Assembly (NCBI GenBank): GCA_035771165.1
Contig: JAWNZC010000338.1
Location: forward strand, 496,001 to 560,000
Reading direction: 5' to 3'
Length of the DNA stretch: 64,000 bases
From: Paragorgia papillata
Taxonomy: Eukaryota; Cnidaria; Anthozoa; Scleralcyonacea; Coralliidae
Shown here: piece after piece, positions 33,973-45,077 of the stretch
How positions within the stretch are numbered: the first letter of the stretch is position 1
Layout of the letters: every line of letters starts with the position of its first letter
The notes under the pieces: model-generated
Database searches by the model: none
Told to the model about the DNA's origin: nothing
The model's input: only the letters and a program-made list of their open reading frames with translations
Program-made: the position numbers and the translations under genes

Positions 33973-35176
33973 CGCAGCTTCTTCCGGAAACCTTAATTAA
34001 AACTCATGATAACGAAAATGCACACGTTTGGGCATGCATCTGCCACGAGATGGTAAGACTCGCTTATGAGTGCTGAATTACGTCGTACTTGCCTTTTCCA
34101 CAGGCAACGCGCCAGGTCTGAATGGGTAGGGAGAGGTTTATGTGTATATTTCTCGAGGTGAAGACTGATATCACCACCAACACAACTCATTAATTAAACC
34201 TGCCGAGTTTCGTGTAGCCTGCGTGCAGACTTCACCCGTTTCCGTTCCCCGGAGGGTAAAAAACGGAGGAAGTCTGCACGCAGGCTAAGTTTCCTGTGGT
34301 ATGACGCTAAGGTCGAACAAGGTTATAAACGAATCAGATTACGAATGAAAGTCATTTCATTTTAACTTGATGAAGATCGAAGGGCCTTCGCTTGGAATGT
34401 CAAGTTTCGTTTATTTCCCAGCTAGGTCCCTCGACGCTCTGATATTATGCAATATCATATGCATATCTTATAATCACTGATTCTCAACAAATTCCTGTTT
34501 ACTCTACTCATAGTTAATAGAACGTATACATGGTTTGGAAAGTCGTCCAAAATCATTGTTCTGTGTTTTTGTTCAAGTTCATGGAAATTTGTGCAACTTC
34601 ACGATATTGTATTTTCTGTATAATGAAGCAGTTATCCAATAGCAACGATCGAGTTTAATTAGTGTGGTCCTTCATCGTCACGTGTTGTGGTGCTTCCTCG
34701 TCACGTGTTCATAGAATTTATTTCCATATAAGGAACTCCATTGTCTTTCAACATGAACATTACTTCAAGTTGAAAGACAATAGAGCTTCTAAACCATATG
34801 TTCTATTAACTATGCTCAACTCGATATCTATTCGTCGATAGATAGCGAGTAGAAAATTGAGTACCAGTACCCGCGCGATCAAGCAGTAATACAATATGGA
34901 GACGCTGGGGAATGGAAGATATGTTTTTTACCTCGGTTTTCACGCAGAAACAAGAGTTATGCTCCCGAGATACGGCTGGAAATCGAGCCTAGGTGCCTTA
35001 TAGTTCAATTTCTTTAGATGAACTGATTAGCACGCGATGGGTGTTTGTTAAAATAACAATTGCACGCCGGCAGGCTCTATATTTGCCCCCCCACCCCAAA
35101 AACAAACAAACAGCCTTTCTAGTCGAGAGTTCTTCATTTTCTTGTTTGTGCTTGAGTGAAAAAAATAAATATTACG
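33973..35176. other. GPLD1 upstream / XRCC2 downstream intergenic region
   Basis: Probably contains the GPLD1 promoter. A short inverted repeat (TAGCCTGCGTGCAGACTTC / GAAGTCTGCACGCAGGCTA, 34215-34288) and TTGAAAGACAATAGAG / CTCCATTGTCTTTCAA (34738-34793) are present. No clear TATA box was assigned. Confidence 0.45.
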
Positions 35177-35294
35177 ACAAATAACAATTCGATCACATTC
35201 CACCCCAGTACGTGACTATGAGTTTCTCTGTAATAATTAGCTTCAAGTAATAACAAGCAAGCCCACACAATTAAACAAACTTATAAGAAAGAAT
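35177..35294. other. Downstream flank of XRCC2
   Basis: The short AT-rich interval follows the XRCC2 stop. No clean AATAAA is seen on the minus strand within the first 60 bases, so the polyadenylation site is not assigned. Confidence 0.3.
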
Positions 35295-36125
35295 TTATTT
35301 CCAACCACCACCTGAGAACTGCAGTCCTTCCTTTTCGATGGAAAACTGCAGTGAAACCTTTCCTGATGGTTGTACCCTCTTGAAAAGAAACGTTGAATTA
35401 GTAGCTGATGTACGTGAAACTACATACCGGTATTTAACCAAATCTTGCCAATCGCGGCACATGTACTCATAATGTTCCTTGCGATTGTACTGTTTGTTTT
35501 CCTTATGGAAGATGGCAGGTTTCGTAGTGACAGTCACAAGGTAGTATGTTTGAATATATTTCCTAAGCAACGTCACAAGCTTTCGCTGGTATTTTTCCTG
35601 GTCGTATGTGCTGTCACCAGCATTACACTTGTCAAGCCAGTAGAACGCACTGATACTGTCGATCATCATTACACCGATGTCAGGTCTGTTTGAAAGAACA
35701 TCATCTAGACTTTCCAATGTAAAAAGTAGTTCTACGCTAGAATTGCACCGCACTACAATGAGTCGAGCTAAACAGCTTTTTATAAACGTCTGTTTTTCGT
35801 TAGCACTTTGTACCAAGTGTGATTTGTGTCTAGAAACACACAATGTTATGCGCTGCTCCATGACTTCGACCAGCCTTATTAATGCAAAGTGATAATCAGT
35901 GTCTATGAGGATCACACTCACACCTCGTCCACCTAATGTCAATCCTTCCCAAGTTCTAGGTAGAATACAGTTCGCAATCAGATGAATTAGTATCTGTGTC
36001 TTGCCAGAACCTTCTTTACCATAAAGTTCGATGACATCCTGAGCTTGAACTGGATGTGGTAGGTCTCCAAACAATGTATTGTCTAAACCATCAACTGATT
36101 GCTTGAGACCCAGGCGACAAAACAG
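35295..36125 (-). CDS. XRCC2: XRCC2 DNA-repair protein, main coding exon
   Basis: XRCC2 is a RAD51 paralogue; in the BCDX2 complex with RAD51B, RAD51C and RAD51D it supports RAD51 filament assembly in homologous recombination in the nucleus. The exon shows a Walker A loop (ELYGKEGSGKT, human EFHGPEGTGKT), HLIANCILP (human HLTARCILP), IDTDYHF identical to human, and a Walker B region IGVMMIDSISAFYWLD (human LCLLILDSLSAFYWID). The acceptor cgtttag before 36125 falls exactly where human exon 2 begins (LFCRL against LLARL); human exons 2 and 3 are fused here. This exon gives 276 residues before the stop, 283 with exon 1, against 280 in human. The ATG-like site at 36074 is internal. Confidence 0.95.
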   Translation of the reverse strand: MFCRLGLKQSVDGLDNTLFGDLPHPVQAQDVIELYGKEGSGKTQILIHLIANCILPRTWEGLTLGGRGVSVILIDTDYHFALIRLVEVMEQRITLCVSRHKSHLVQSANEKQTFIKSCLARLIVVRCNSSVELLFTLESLDDVLSNRPDIGVMMIDSISAFYWLDKCNAGDSTYDQEKYQRKLVTLLRKYIQTYYLVTVTTKPAIFHKENKQYNRKEHYEYMCRDWQDLVKYRYVVSRTSATNSTFLFKRVQPSGKVSLQFSIEKEGLQFSGGGWK

Positions 36126-36882
36126 CTAAACGTAATAGTGTCAGAATGATTAAGACAAACTATAGGGTCTATAGCTACCTATAGATCGTTTTCATCTGAC
36201 GTCACGGCGGCCATATTGGTGTACCGAAACAATGAAATGGCTGGAATATTGGTGTAACGTCTTTATCTTATTGTAATTTGGCTCTATTCTTATTAAAATA
36301 TTTTGTATTGTTTTAAAACCCCGAAGAGATCACCGATCACGCGAGTGAAAACGACCCATATTTATAACTGCATCATATTTAATTGCATTGTTTTTTTAAA
36401 TAACGTTTACTAACTGCAAATATCCGGTAAGTACAGTATATACATGACAATTAAGCATGTCTTATTTGAAATAACTTTGAATGCACATATTTTACTTCGT
36501 CTTGAAATATTTAGATTTATTACATAAATCACCGAACTGTGGAACGAAATGTGACCAAGTAGAGCGAAAAAACTAAAATCGTGCCACGTCCACAAATGTT
36601 GAAAAAACGTTGACATTTGCTTTTGGGGCGTTGTGATTTTGTAGCGAAAAATATGCTTACAGATTTTATTTATTTTTTGTTAGTTTGCCACAGTTCTTTA
36701 CAAATTACATTATTATATCCCATAAGTAGCAGGAGATCTCTGCAAGCTCAATAGAGCTTTTCTATAAAGGAGAACCCCTTTCTAATTAACATTTGTAAGA
36801 TGTATGTTGTCAATAGTATGTCTTTTGAAGTCAGCAATGAACATTTTCTCAGGTAGTCATCTTTGTTTACTGTACCTATAGT

Positions 36883-37729
36883 CAATACACCTTTTCGATA
36901 ATTACGTCACGCTTCATGAAAACGAGGCTCCCAGGCCAAGCTTCACAATTTTGATTATCATAGTAATCCCGCCATATTTGTTTATGGAAGAAGATGGCTA
37001 ATAACGTCCAAACTATATATGGTAGAAATACATCGTGTACGTATGTTGTTAGGCATTTCATAAGCTTTCATTTGGTTTATATTTTAAGTTTCTATGTTGT
37101 GTGTAACTTTTTAAAATGTCCAAAATGTTCGCACCATATATTGCTCGTCAAGTAATAATAATGGACTTCTCACAACTGTTGTAGAATTTCGGATATTGTT
37201 TTTAAAATACGTAACGCACAAATTTGAAACACATATCAAACAGAAGATACTGTAAAATGCCATTTGCGGTAGACCTTACCAAGATAATAGTACGTTTTCC
37301 CATTTTTAAAATACTTTTTCTTAAGCTAGAAACTTGAAAGTTCTACCGCAAATAGCATTTTACAGTATCTTCTGTTTGATATGTGTTTCAAATTTGTGCG
37401 TTATGTATTTTAAAAACAATATCCGAAATTCTACAACAGTTGTGAGAAGTCCATTATTATTACTTGACGAGCAATATATGGTGCGAACATTTTGGACATT
37501 TTAAAAAGTTACACACAACATAGAAACTTAAAATATACACCAAATGAAAGCTTATGAAATGCCTAACAACATACGTACACGATGTATTTCTACCATATAT
37601 AGTTTGGACGTTATTAGCCATCTTCTTCCATAAACAAATATGGCGGGATTACTATAATCAAAATTGTGAAGCTTGGCCTGGGAGCCTCGTTTTCATGAAG
37701 CGTGACGTAATTATCGAAAAGGTGTATTG
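36883..37729. repeat. 847-bp near-perfect inverted repeat (foldback element) in the XRCC2 intron
   Basis: The arms at 36883-37273 and 37342-37729 are near-identical reverse complements, from CAATACACCTTTTCGATAAT to TGCCATTTGCGGTAGA, with a 68-bp loop. No open frame longer than chance is present. It would form a ~390-bp hairpin in XRCC2 pre-mRNA. Confidence 0.93.
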
Positions 37730-38760
37730 AGACAAAGTCTGGAAACTCGGCGAAAGTTATTCTGTTTTTGTTCTAGTTTTTGTTCAGTCTGTGTAATCTC
37801 ACGGTCACGGAAAACACTGTATTTTCTGTGTAATGAAGCAGTCACTAATAGCAACGTTCCGCTTTAATTTTCGTAGTCTTTGGTCGTTACGTGTCGACAG
37901 AATTTCGCTAAAATAATCATAAAGGAATAGAGTTTCCAAACCAGGTCTAGTGCAGTGGTTTACTCGTTTACCCCATTTACATCAAAATTCGCCGAAGGTT
38001 TGTAGACGTGGCAGCAATTCCCTGACAGCAGCAGTGCCCTGACAAATCACGAGTTAGCATCGCTATATATATTGTGTTTGAGTTCGTTCATTACTATGTT
38101 CGTTAGTTCGTTCATGAGGAATTAATAGACACGGCCCTTTAGACTGGGTCTGTTTTATCAGTCCGTTCCACAGTTCGGTGATTTCTGTAGTATGTGATAT
38201 GCAAATATATGATGATCTATGGTGTCAAATTGTTTGCACAAAATTTAAACATATTGGAAAGTTGTGTACATGTATATCTTTAAGATTTATCAGTGCATGA
38301 AAGCACTTGAAACTTTACATGCACATGTAGTAACAAACTACTGTACCAAAGTAAAAAAACATCGTTCAATGCCATCACATGATAGCAATAATAGTTGGAC
38401 ACATCTAAGTTCTTTAACAAAAAAATCTTTGTTTTCTGACATACACTACATGTAATAGGTTTAGTTCCAACTTCAAAAGTTCTCTGAATACTTAGAAGCT
38501 TATAACATGGTGTATACAAGAACAAAGTGAAATATGGATTCATTCCTAAAGGAACCGTCTTCCAAATTTAGGACATTCAAATTTAATTTTTCAGTCATAT
38601 ACAAGCACTTTAAAAATTAAATAAATGGAATTAAATTAATAGTTACATAAAAAATAAAGATATAAACAAACAAATCAACAGACAAACAATCAAACAAACA
38701 TAGAAACAAACTAATAAATGAAGGAATAGATACATGAATAAATATTGAGTGTGAATGTAC
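37730..38760. other. XRCC2 intron, unremarkable part
   Basis: No gene seen. Repetition of phrases from 34540-34740 (TGTAATGAAGCAGT, ACAGAATTT) suggests an old dispersed repeat. Confidence 0.4.
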
Positions 38761-38769
38761 TCAGAAAAT

Positions 38770-39005
38770 TTTGAGTTCCCAAGTGGGACTCAAACCCACA
38801 ACCTTCTGTTCCCCAATGAGACCAATCTCATTCCCGGCTAGCTATAACCTGTTGCCACTAAAGGCCACTGCCTTTATAGCTAGCCAATCAAAACACTTTT
38901 TGGTGATGGATTATCCCAGACCGAGCCTTTGTTTGGGTGCTAGTGAAGACTGTGGGAACAAAATTGCAGTGAGATGCTCTAACCATTAAGTGACTGGGAC
39001 TCAGA
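38770..39005 (-). repeat. tRNA-like SINE copy 1, interrupted
   Basis: The minus strand shows an A-box-like ACTTAATGGTTAGAGCA and a B-box region GTGGGTTTGAGTCCCAC, separated by about 150 bp of foreign sequence (about 38812-38962) that begins and ends near GTTCCC/GGGAAC. Confidence 0.55.
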
Positions 39006-39194
39006 TAATTTGAACCTAGGTTGAGTTTGATGTATGACATTACTGTATATGTACTGCTATGTTCCAGTACATATATGATATGATATCTGTTATAAATTAA
39101 TGTTGTTATGCATGTTGTTAAGAAGAGAGATCAACATGCTAAGCTTGAATATTGAGTGTAAATGTTCTTCAAGCCATTTTACTAAGAAAAATAT

Positions 39195-39275
39195 CTGAGT
39201 TCCCAAGCAGGACAAACCCACAACCTTCTGATTGCCAGTGAGATGCTCGAACCATTGAGCTACTGAGACTCAGAT
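39195..39275 (-). repeat. tRNA-like SINE copy 2
   Basis: The minus strand reads CTCAGTAGCTCAATGGTTCG (A box) and GGTTGTGGGTTTGTCC (damaged B box), about tRNA length. It is not a functional tRNA. Confidence 0.6.
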
Positions 39276-39409
39276 GATTTGAATGTAGGTTGGGTTCAAT
39301 GTATGACATTATATACTACCATGTGCAGGTATGTTGAGAGATAGATCAATATGCTAGTTTGGATATGAAAATTGATTTTACAGTAAATGTTCTTCAAGGT
39401 GTTAACTGA

Positions 39410-39495
39410 CAGTACATGTAGCTCAATAGTTAGAGTGGCATCTCACTGGCAACCAGAAGAGTGTGAGTTTATTAAAGTCCCACATGGGAACTCAA
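39410..39495 (+). repeat. tRNA-like SINE copy 3, opposite orientation
   Basis: The plus strand has TAGCTCAATAGTTAGAGTGG and a decayed T-arm, GTGTGAGTTTATTAAAGTCC. It lies inside the XRCC2 intron with copies 1 and 2. Confidence 0.55.
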
Positions 39496-40267
39496 AAACT
39501 TTCCTGAATAAAACAGCTCAAAGAACATTTACACTCAATTCTCATATCCGAGCTAGCATATCCATCTCTTCTCTTAGTAAATAAACAAATAAATAAATAA
39601 ACAAATATTGAAATAAATAAATATTAGTAAAGTTCTATAATTTCTTCTAATGTTTTTGTTTACTGTATGGTTTCGCCCATCATTGTCCTACCTCGTACAT
39701 ATAGTTAACACAATTTCTAAGCTTCTTCACTAACATATAATATAGGAGTTATATTTCAGCTATGTACATGTATGTACATGCATGTACAAGTGACTCGAGC
39801 TGGAGTGAGTTAAAGTGTTCAAAACATCTGAATCACTGTGAAATGATACTTCACATAGAATACATGTAGCAAAGTAAAAAAAGTGGTAAAAATCTGTAGT
39901 GGAAGGGACTTGGAATGCAGAGTTTATAGAGTATTTAATAGAGTGGAGTTCGGGTATATGTAAAAGATTCAAAGCTAAATATGTACAATATTTGAATTTT
40001 AAACAATAAACAAAAACAAAACAGACAAACATAACAACAAACTCAGTGACAATAGGAAAATCACTTAAATATAAATACCCCAGCAGCATGCTGGCGAACG
40101 ATAAAAGCTTTCGTGGTATTAAGTGCTGTAACTGATATAAGATTTTTTTATAAATTGGAAAACAAAACAACCGTGCATTTAACAGTCAGAAATATGTTAA
40201 TACAGTTAGAACAGCAAAGTTTACACTGCCTTGAGAAGTATAGTAATATTAAAATAATCCTCCTCAC

Positions 40268-40288
40268 CTGAGCTCCAGATTCAGCCAT
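40268..40288 (-). CDS. XRCC2: XRCC2 first coding exon (seven codons)
   Basis: The exon encodes MAESGAQ followed by the donor CAG|gtgagg at 40267. Human XRCC2 exon 1 ends in AESGTE, also at phase 0, right before LLARL. The main exon here starts LFCRL at phase 0, so the junction aligns codon for codon. The open frame extends upstream to 40390 with another Met codon, so a longer N-terminus is possible. The intron is 4.1 kb and carries a long inverted repeat and SINE-like copies. Without a transcript this remains a homology-based call. Confidence 0.75.
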
Positions 40289-40798
40289 GTTTGATTGTTG
40301 AACTTCACACGGTGTCCGCTGGTCACTAACTGCGCCAGCAAGGCGCACAAATAGCTGTGCGTGCATCCCGTTAGACTTGCCCATGGCCAAGTCCGCCTCT
40401 TAGCGCTAGTTTTTGCGGGCGAGCGGAAAGGCGGGAGAGCGAAAAAGCGGAAGGAAAGAGACGGACTTGTTTCGCTTGCAGGTTTTTGAATCTAATTAAA
40501 TATTCTGGCGGGAAATCGCTGAAATGTACATCGCCTTGTTTTGACGTGTTTCGGGTTGTCGTACATGCAATGGAAAGTGGTTCTACCCCTACTAAAACGT
40601 TTTCAAGAGTCTGTTTAACTCCAACTTCCAAAGATAGCACTTGCATAGCAATTTAGCCTGAATATAATTACTTCCCGAATTACGTCACCGGTCGAAAAAT
40701 TCACCGGTGAATTTTGGCGCGCTGCAGGTGGGAAAAGTCCTTTTCAACGAGGAACCGAAAGGTCAAAAATGTTTGAAAAGGACTTTGAGAAAGTCTAG
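40289..40798. promoter_or_regulatory. Putative XRCC2 promoter region
   Basis: The interval directly upstream of XRCC2 exon 1 is GC-richer than its surroundings (GCGGGCGAGCGGAAAGGCGG near 40416) and contains a GTCACCGG...CACCGGTGAA inverted pair. A CpG-rich, TATA-less promoter is plausible; no core element is certain. Confidence 0.35.
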
Positions 40799-41195
40799 CA
40801 CCCCGTGAACAAGTTGTCGACAAGTTGTTCACTTATAGTTCGAACAACTTGTTCACGGATAAATCAACAGTCATGAACAAGTTGTTCTAACAGCACATTT
40901 TTATAACCAACAACTTTGTTCGCACACGACACAACATGTTGTAACAGCATGATGAAGTATTAAACAAGGCTGAACAACAGTGTTACAACAATTGTGAACA
41001 TGACTGGTGTATCAACACGTCCTTCGGTTGTTTCAACATGCGTGAACAACTGCTGTTGTTTCATCAAGCTGTAACAACATGACGAAACAATATGATGAAC
41101 AATATTGTTAATTCTCAAGGCTGGTTGTTCACACATGATAAGAACGTTGTTACAGAATTGTTCAGGCAACAATGCTGTAACAACTTGTGACATTT
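40799..41195. repeat. Cluster of GAACAAnTTGTTC-type palindromes
   Basis: Words such as GAACAAGTTGTTC, GTTGTTC, TGTAACAACATG and TTGTTACA recur about every 15-30 bp, on both strands, over 400 bp. It lies upstream of XRCC2 exon 1 and has no long repeat unit. Confidence 0.65.
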
Positions 41196-41693
41196 TTACG
41201 CGTGTACGAATTGATAATCGACACTGTGACAGATTGGTTACTTATAGCCAATCAGAAAACTCGTTCATATTAGGCAGATCTTTTCTGGCATTGGATTGCT
41301 TTTTATAGTTCTTTAGTGCGGCTTTTAATCGAGACTTGTCGTTCCTAAATCCCCCCACCCATCCCCCCACCAAAAAAACCCAACAAAACACACACACAAA
41401 TTGGAATTAAAACGATAGAGAGTAATGCCCATAATTATAGCGTCTTTGATGGCTTGTAGCATTTAAAATTTCTTGTCAAGCGCAAATTTGATTATGATTC
41501 TTTGTCAAAATTCAGTTTATTTGAAGTGTTCATGCTAATGCTGTCCCTCTGGACATTCTGATTGGTTCTTTCAGGTATATATAGGTGCATAGAATACGTA
41601 TTCTTTCTCCCAATCTCGCATTCCAATGCTAAGTTGGTTTAGCAGTTAACCCGAATAAATTTTTAAAGTGAAAAAAAAAAGTTAAACTGAAAT

Positions 41694-42475
41694 ATGTCAG
41701 AAGACCACAAAGCAGGTGATTGTCCATCTCATTCCCGCAACTATCAAGAGGAGGGCAGTCAACAAGAACCCAATCCTCAACTGGTTGTCCAAGTATTTTC
41801 ATTGTTCAAAGGATACCTTAACTCGCAGCTAGAAGCTAAAGGCAAGCAACTCCAAGTTAAATCTAAAATAGAGAAGCAAGCCTGAAATTCAAAGGGAACA
41901 GAAAGCAGTCAGTCGAGCTGAATTCGCCGAACCTTGGACGACCCTTTAGAGGTTCAAAAGCTTACAGCAGAAGGAAAGGAGCTTATCAAGAAAAGGCAGA
42001 AATTGATATAGCTGGCGGATAGAAGCAAGGACAGCTGGCAAGTCGTTCAAGAGTACGAGTCCGACGGCCTGGCCTCTGATTCTGAGGACGAAAAGCGAAT
42101 GCGGAAAGCAAAGAACGCCATAGAGAACCAAAGGCAGGGGCGGATCCAGGAATCTTTGAAAGAGGGGGTTGACACCTCTAGGGGGGTCCGGGGGTATGCC
42201 CCCCGGAAACTTTTTGATATCTGATACCCTGAAATGCTATTTCCTGCATTTTGGGGACAATATTAGGATCAGAAATAGTGATTTTTATACGCTATATTAT
42301 ACATTAAACACAATTTATATATAATATATAATATAATATACCATATATAATAGGCTAGGGGGGTTGCAACCCCCATAACCCCCCTAGATCCGCCACTGAA
42401 AGGAAAGAGGTCAAACCTCGGGACAACAATGTTTCTAAAAGGTTAATCTTCTGGCGATAATCAGCTTTTTCGCGG
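41694..42475 (+). pseudogene. Gag-like ORF remnant of a retroelement, interrupted by a MITE
   Basis: The first open frame (41694-41885) reads LVVQVFSLFKGYLNSQLEAK and KSKIEKQA, then stops. Related sequence goes on in shifted frames: ELIKKRQKLI, LADRSKDSWQVVQEYESDGL and ASDSEDEKRMRKAKNA. After the insertion at 42135-42398 it resumes with a KRSN-like and NQLFRGKK stretch. Coiled-coil and acidic-basic layout resembles Gag proteins of cnidarian retroelements. No partner RT was found nearby. Confidence 0.6.
42135..42398. mobile_element. Short CAGGGGCGGATCC MITE in the gag-like remnant
   Basis: The ends are CAGGGGCGGATCCAGG and CCCTAGATCCGCCACTG, flanked by AAAGG on both sides (a 5-bp duplication). 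Length 264 bp. Subterminal GGGGGT and ACCCCC runs add a second inverted layer. Confidence 0.75.
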
Positions 42476-42825
42476 TAAGAAAGTTATTATAATACTTTGT
42501 GAATCTCACGGATGTTGGATTGCCTGAGCAACCAACCATCAATTTGTCTGTTTGTCACGTTATTACAGCATGGAAAGGGAAAATAATTTACGTTCGTTTG
42601 AACGTAGTGAATTAGAACGTGACAATAGTTTCGTATGGAGTTTAGAAAAAGGGACAACAATATTATGGAATGAAATGAAATTTTCAAAGGAAGATGCCCA
42701 AGTTTGAGGAATTAGGTTCGACGAATTAAGTTCGACGTTTGAATCGACGCCGCTCCAGAGCCGCTCCAACGTCGAATCTATTTGTATTAGGTTCAGCGCA
42801 TGAGATCGAAGAGCGACGTTTGAAA

Positions 42826-42878
42826 TGAGTATGAGACTCTTCATCTCAGGGTCTTGTGTTCGAGCCCCACCTTGGGCG
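42826..42878 (+). repeat. tRNA-Lys-like SINE or tRNA pseudogene fragment
   Basis: GTATGAGACTCTTCATCTCA forms a tRNA-Lys(CUU)-like anticodon arm, and GTGTTCGAGCCCCAC a T arm with the B box. The acceptor 5' strand and D arm are missing, so it is not a functional tRNA gene. Confidence 0.65.
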
Positions 42879-42889
42879 CTAGTTTTACA

Positions 42890-44450
42890 ATTTTTCTCAG
42901 AATTAAAATGCTTAAAAAATTTTGTACAGCGCAAAACTTGATTATGATTCTTTGTCAAACTGATTTTTTGCCATGAACAAAACTCGACTGAGCTAGCTTC
43001 AGGAACTTTTTTTGTCTGTTTGGATTGTGCTATATATACACAAGCGTGCGCATGCATGTCCTATATATACAGGCCAACTATAGGCTATATATGGCAAGAG
43101 AATAAGATAATAATTGAAGACTATAATTTAAAGATTCATATATACATTCACACAGACAAACTATGAAAAGGGGATAAGAAAATATAGGATTTAAACATTG
43201 ATGAAACATTTATACATGCCAACTTTAGCAATTAAGTAAATAAGAGAATATAGTTAAAGAGAATAGATTCGTACAAGAAAACTATAATTTTATAGCAATA
43301 TATTAGCAAAATACAGAATAACACTGTTACAAGTAAACTTCCCAAAACTGTACAAGCACTACTGTACAATATAAACTCAGGATTATAGACTTGAATTTGG
43401 ATTTAAAATAACCGTGAACTTCCTTCACCCAGTAGTGCTGGCCCCTAGTGGCTGAGCCATCAACAAAATGACCTGCCAACACCAATTTGCACAATAGTAC
43501 TAGTTCAGTCGGTTGTAGTAGATCGAGTTACAGGTTTGCGGCTTTCCAGCCGACAGAATATCCCCAGTAGAATATATTTATATTATAATTAGTAATTATT
43601 AAACTTATCTATCTCATAACTACCTTTTACGATCTTCGATGAATTTGTCTTATGTTGAATATTGTTGTATATATTATACATATCATATACATGCCAAAAC
43701 AGACAATTTAATTTTTATAACTGTATAAAATCAATAAAAGTTAAAACCAATATAAAACCCATTTCAGTCGGTAAAAATGTCTTTGTTTATATCTTTTCCC
43801 GTTTAATTCAGTTCCGTGCAAATACCTTAAATTGAAAAATAAAACTAATATGTATTAAAATTCAGAAAGTTTAGTTAAAAATAATTTTTTCAGATTATCA
43901 AAATATATTTCTCTCATCGTCAAAGTTGCCTGAGTGAAAACCATTACCTTCATAGAACGCCATGTTAAATGTTTGCTAAAAAATAATGATAAAGAAAGTA
44001 AATTTTCTATTCTCTTAATTTATTTATTTTGTCTGTTGTCGTTGCTTTGGCTCTGTAAATTAGTGTAATCTGCGTATAGCAGCCATTTTTCCTCGTCGAG
44101 AATTGAGAGTATGAGGAGCTTGGAGCCGCCCTCCTCCCCTTAACTACGCAAGCTAATGTAGCGCGTTTGTAGTCACATGGAAGTTAGCTAAATGCTGCAG
44201 GCGTTCACTTTTGTTTGCCTTTTTCGAAGGGTGTAAGGGAATTGTCCATTGTTCTAGTTGATAGTGACGTCGAGAAAGTTATTATCACGCCCGCCACTAT
44301 AACATTTTGGCGGGAGGAAAAACCACAAAGGAAGAACAAAGTAGCTAATATAAAATGGGCTTTCTTTTTTGTAGGGAAACAAAATTGAAGATACCTAGCA
44401 ACTAAACAACCAAATAGTTATAAAATATTTTTTATTTATTTCAGATTGTT
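42890..44450. other. Intergenic, no gene recognised
   Basis: AT-rich sequence without coding or structured repeats that I can support. Confidence 0.5.
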
Positions 44451-44596
44451 CCAAGCTACACTGATGAGCTGTTGTACAGCGAAACACCGTGTCTGTAGAT
44501 TGAACTATGTACGCTCCTTCACTTCGGTGTTGTTGAGCACTCTGTGAAGTTGCCATGGGTACCTATTAGCGATAATGCAACGCTCACTACCCTTGT

Positions 44597-44779
44597 GGAA
44601 GTTTGAGCACTCTGGGCCCATGCGCACTTCACGCTATCTGAATGTACTTCACCGATGTTGTCCCACATGCGGTTGTCACCGACGATCGCATGTGTATAAG
44701 TAATTCGTGAAATTCATTCAGATTGTTCCAAGCTACACTGATGAGCTGTTGTACAGCGAAACACCGTGTCTGTAGATTG

Positions 44780-44839
<60 letters not shown>

Positions 44840-45020
44840 CAATCTACAGACACGGTGTTTCGCTGTACAACAGCTCATCAGTGTAGCTTGGAACAATCTG
44901 AATGAATTTCGCCAATTACTTATACACATGCGATCGTCGGTGACAACCGCATGTGGGACAGCATCGGTGAAGTACATTCAGATAGCGTGAAGTGCGCATG
45001 GGCCCAGAGTGCTCAAACTT

Positions 45021-45022
<2 letters not shown>
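44597..45022. repeat. 426-bp palindrome centred on (TA)n
   Basis: The arms (about 212 bp each) run from GGAAGTTTGAGCACTCTGGG to TAGATTGAACTA and back, centred near 44812 in a TA run. The chance frames across it (for example 44714-44977) are mirror images. A partial third copy of one arm lies at 44455-44507. Confidence 0.93.
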
Positions 45023-45058
<36 letters not shown>

Positions 45059-45077
45059 ACAAACAAAGTGTTGTTCG

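Noticed and set aside
33993..34190. 65-codon ORF upstream of GPLD1
   Set aside because: No homology, no splice or start context; chance frame.
35445..35892. Plus-strand ORFs over XRCC2
   Set aside because: Antisense shadows of the XRCC2 exon.
39195..39495. Functional tRNA genes
   Set aside because: Boxes are recognisable but D, anticodon and acceptor stems do not close; they look like SINE copies.
42826..42878. Functional tRNA-Lys gene
   Set aside because: The 5' third of the tRNA is missing.
44714..44977. ORFs across the palindrome at 44.7 kb
   Set aside because: The two strands give mirror-image frames with an IYIYIY core from (TA)n.
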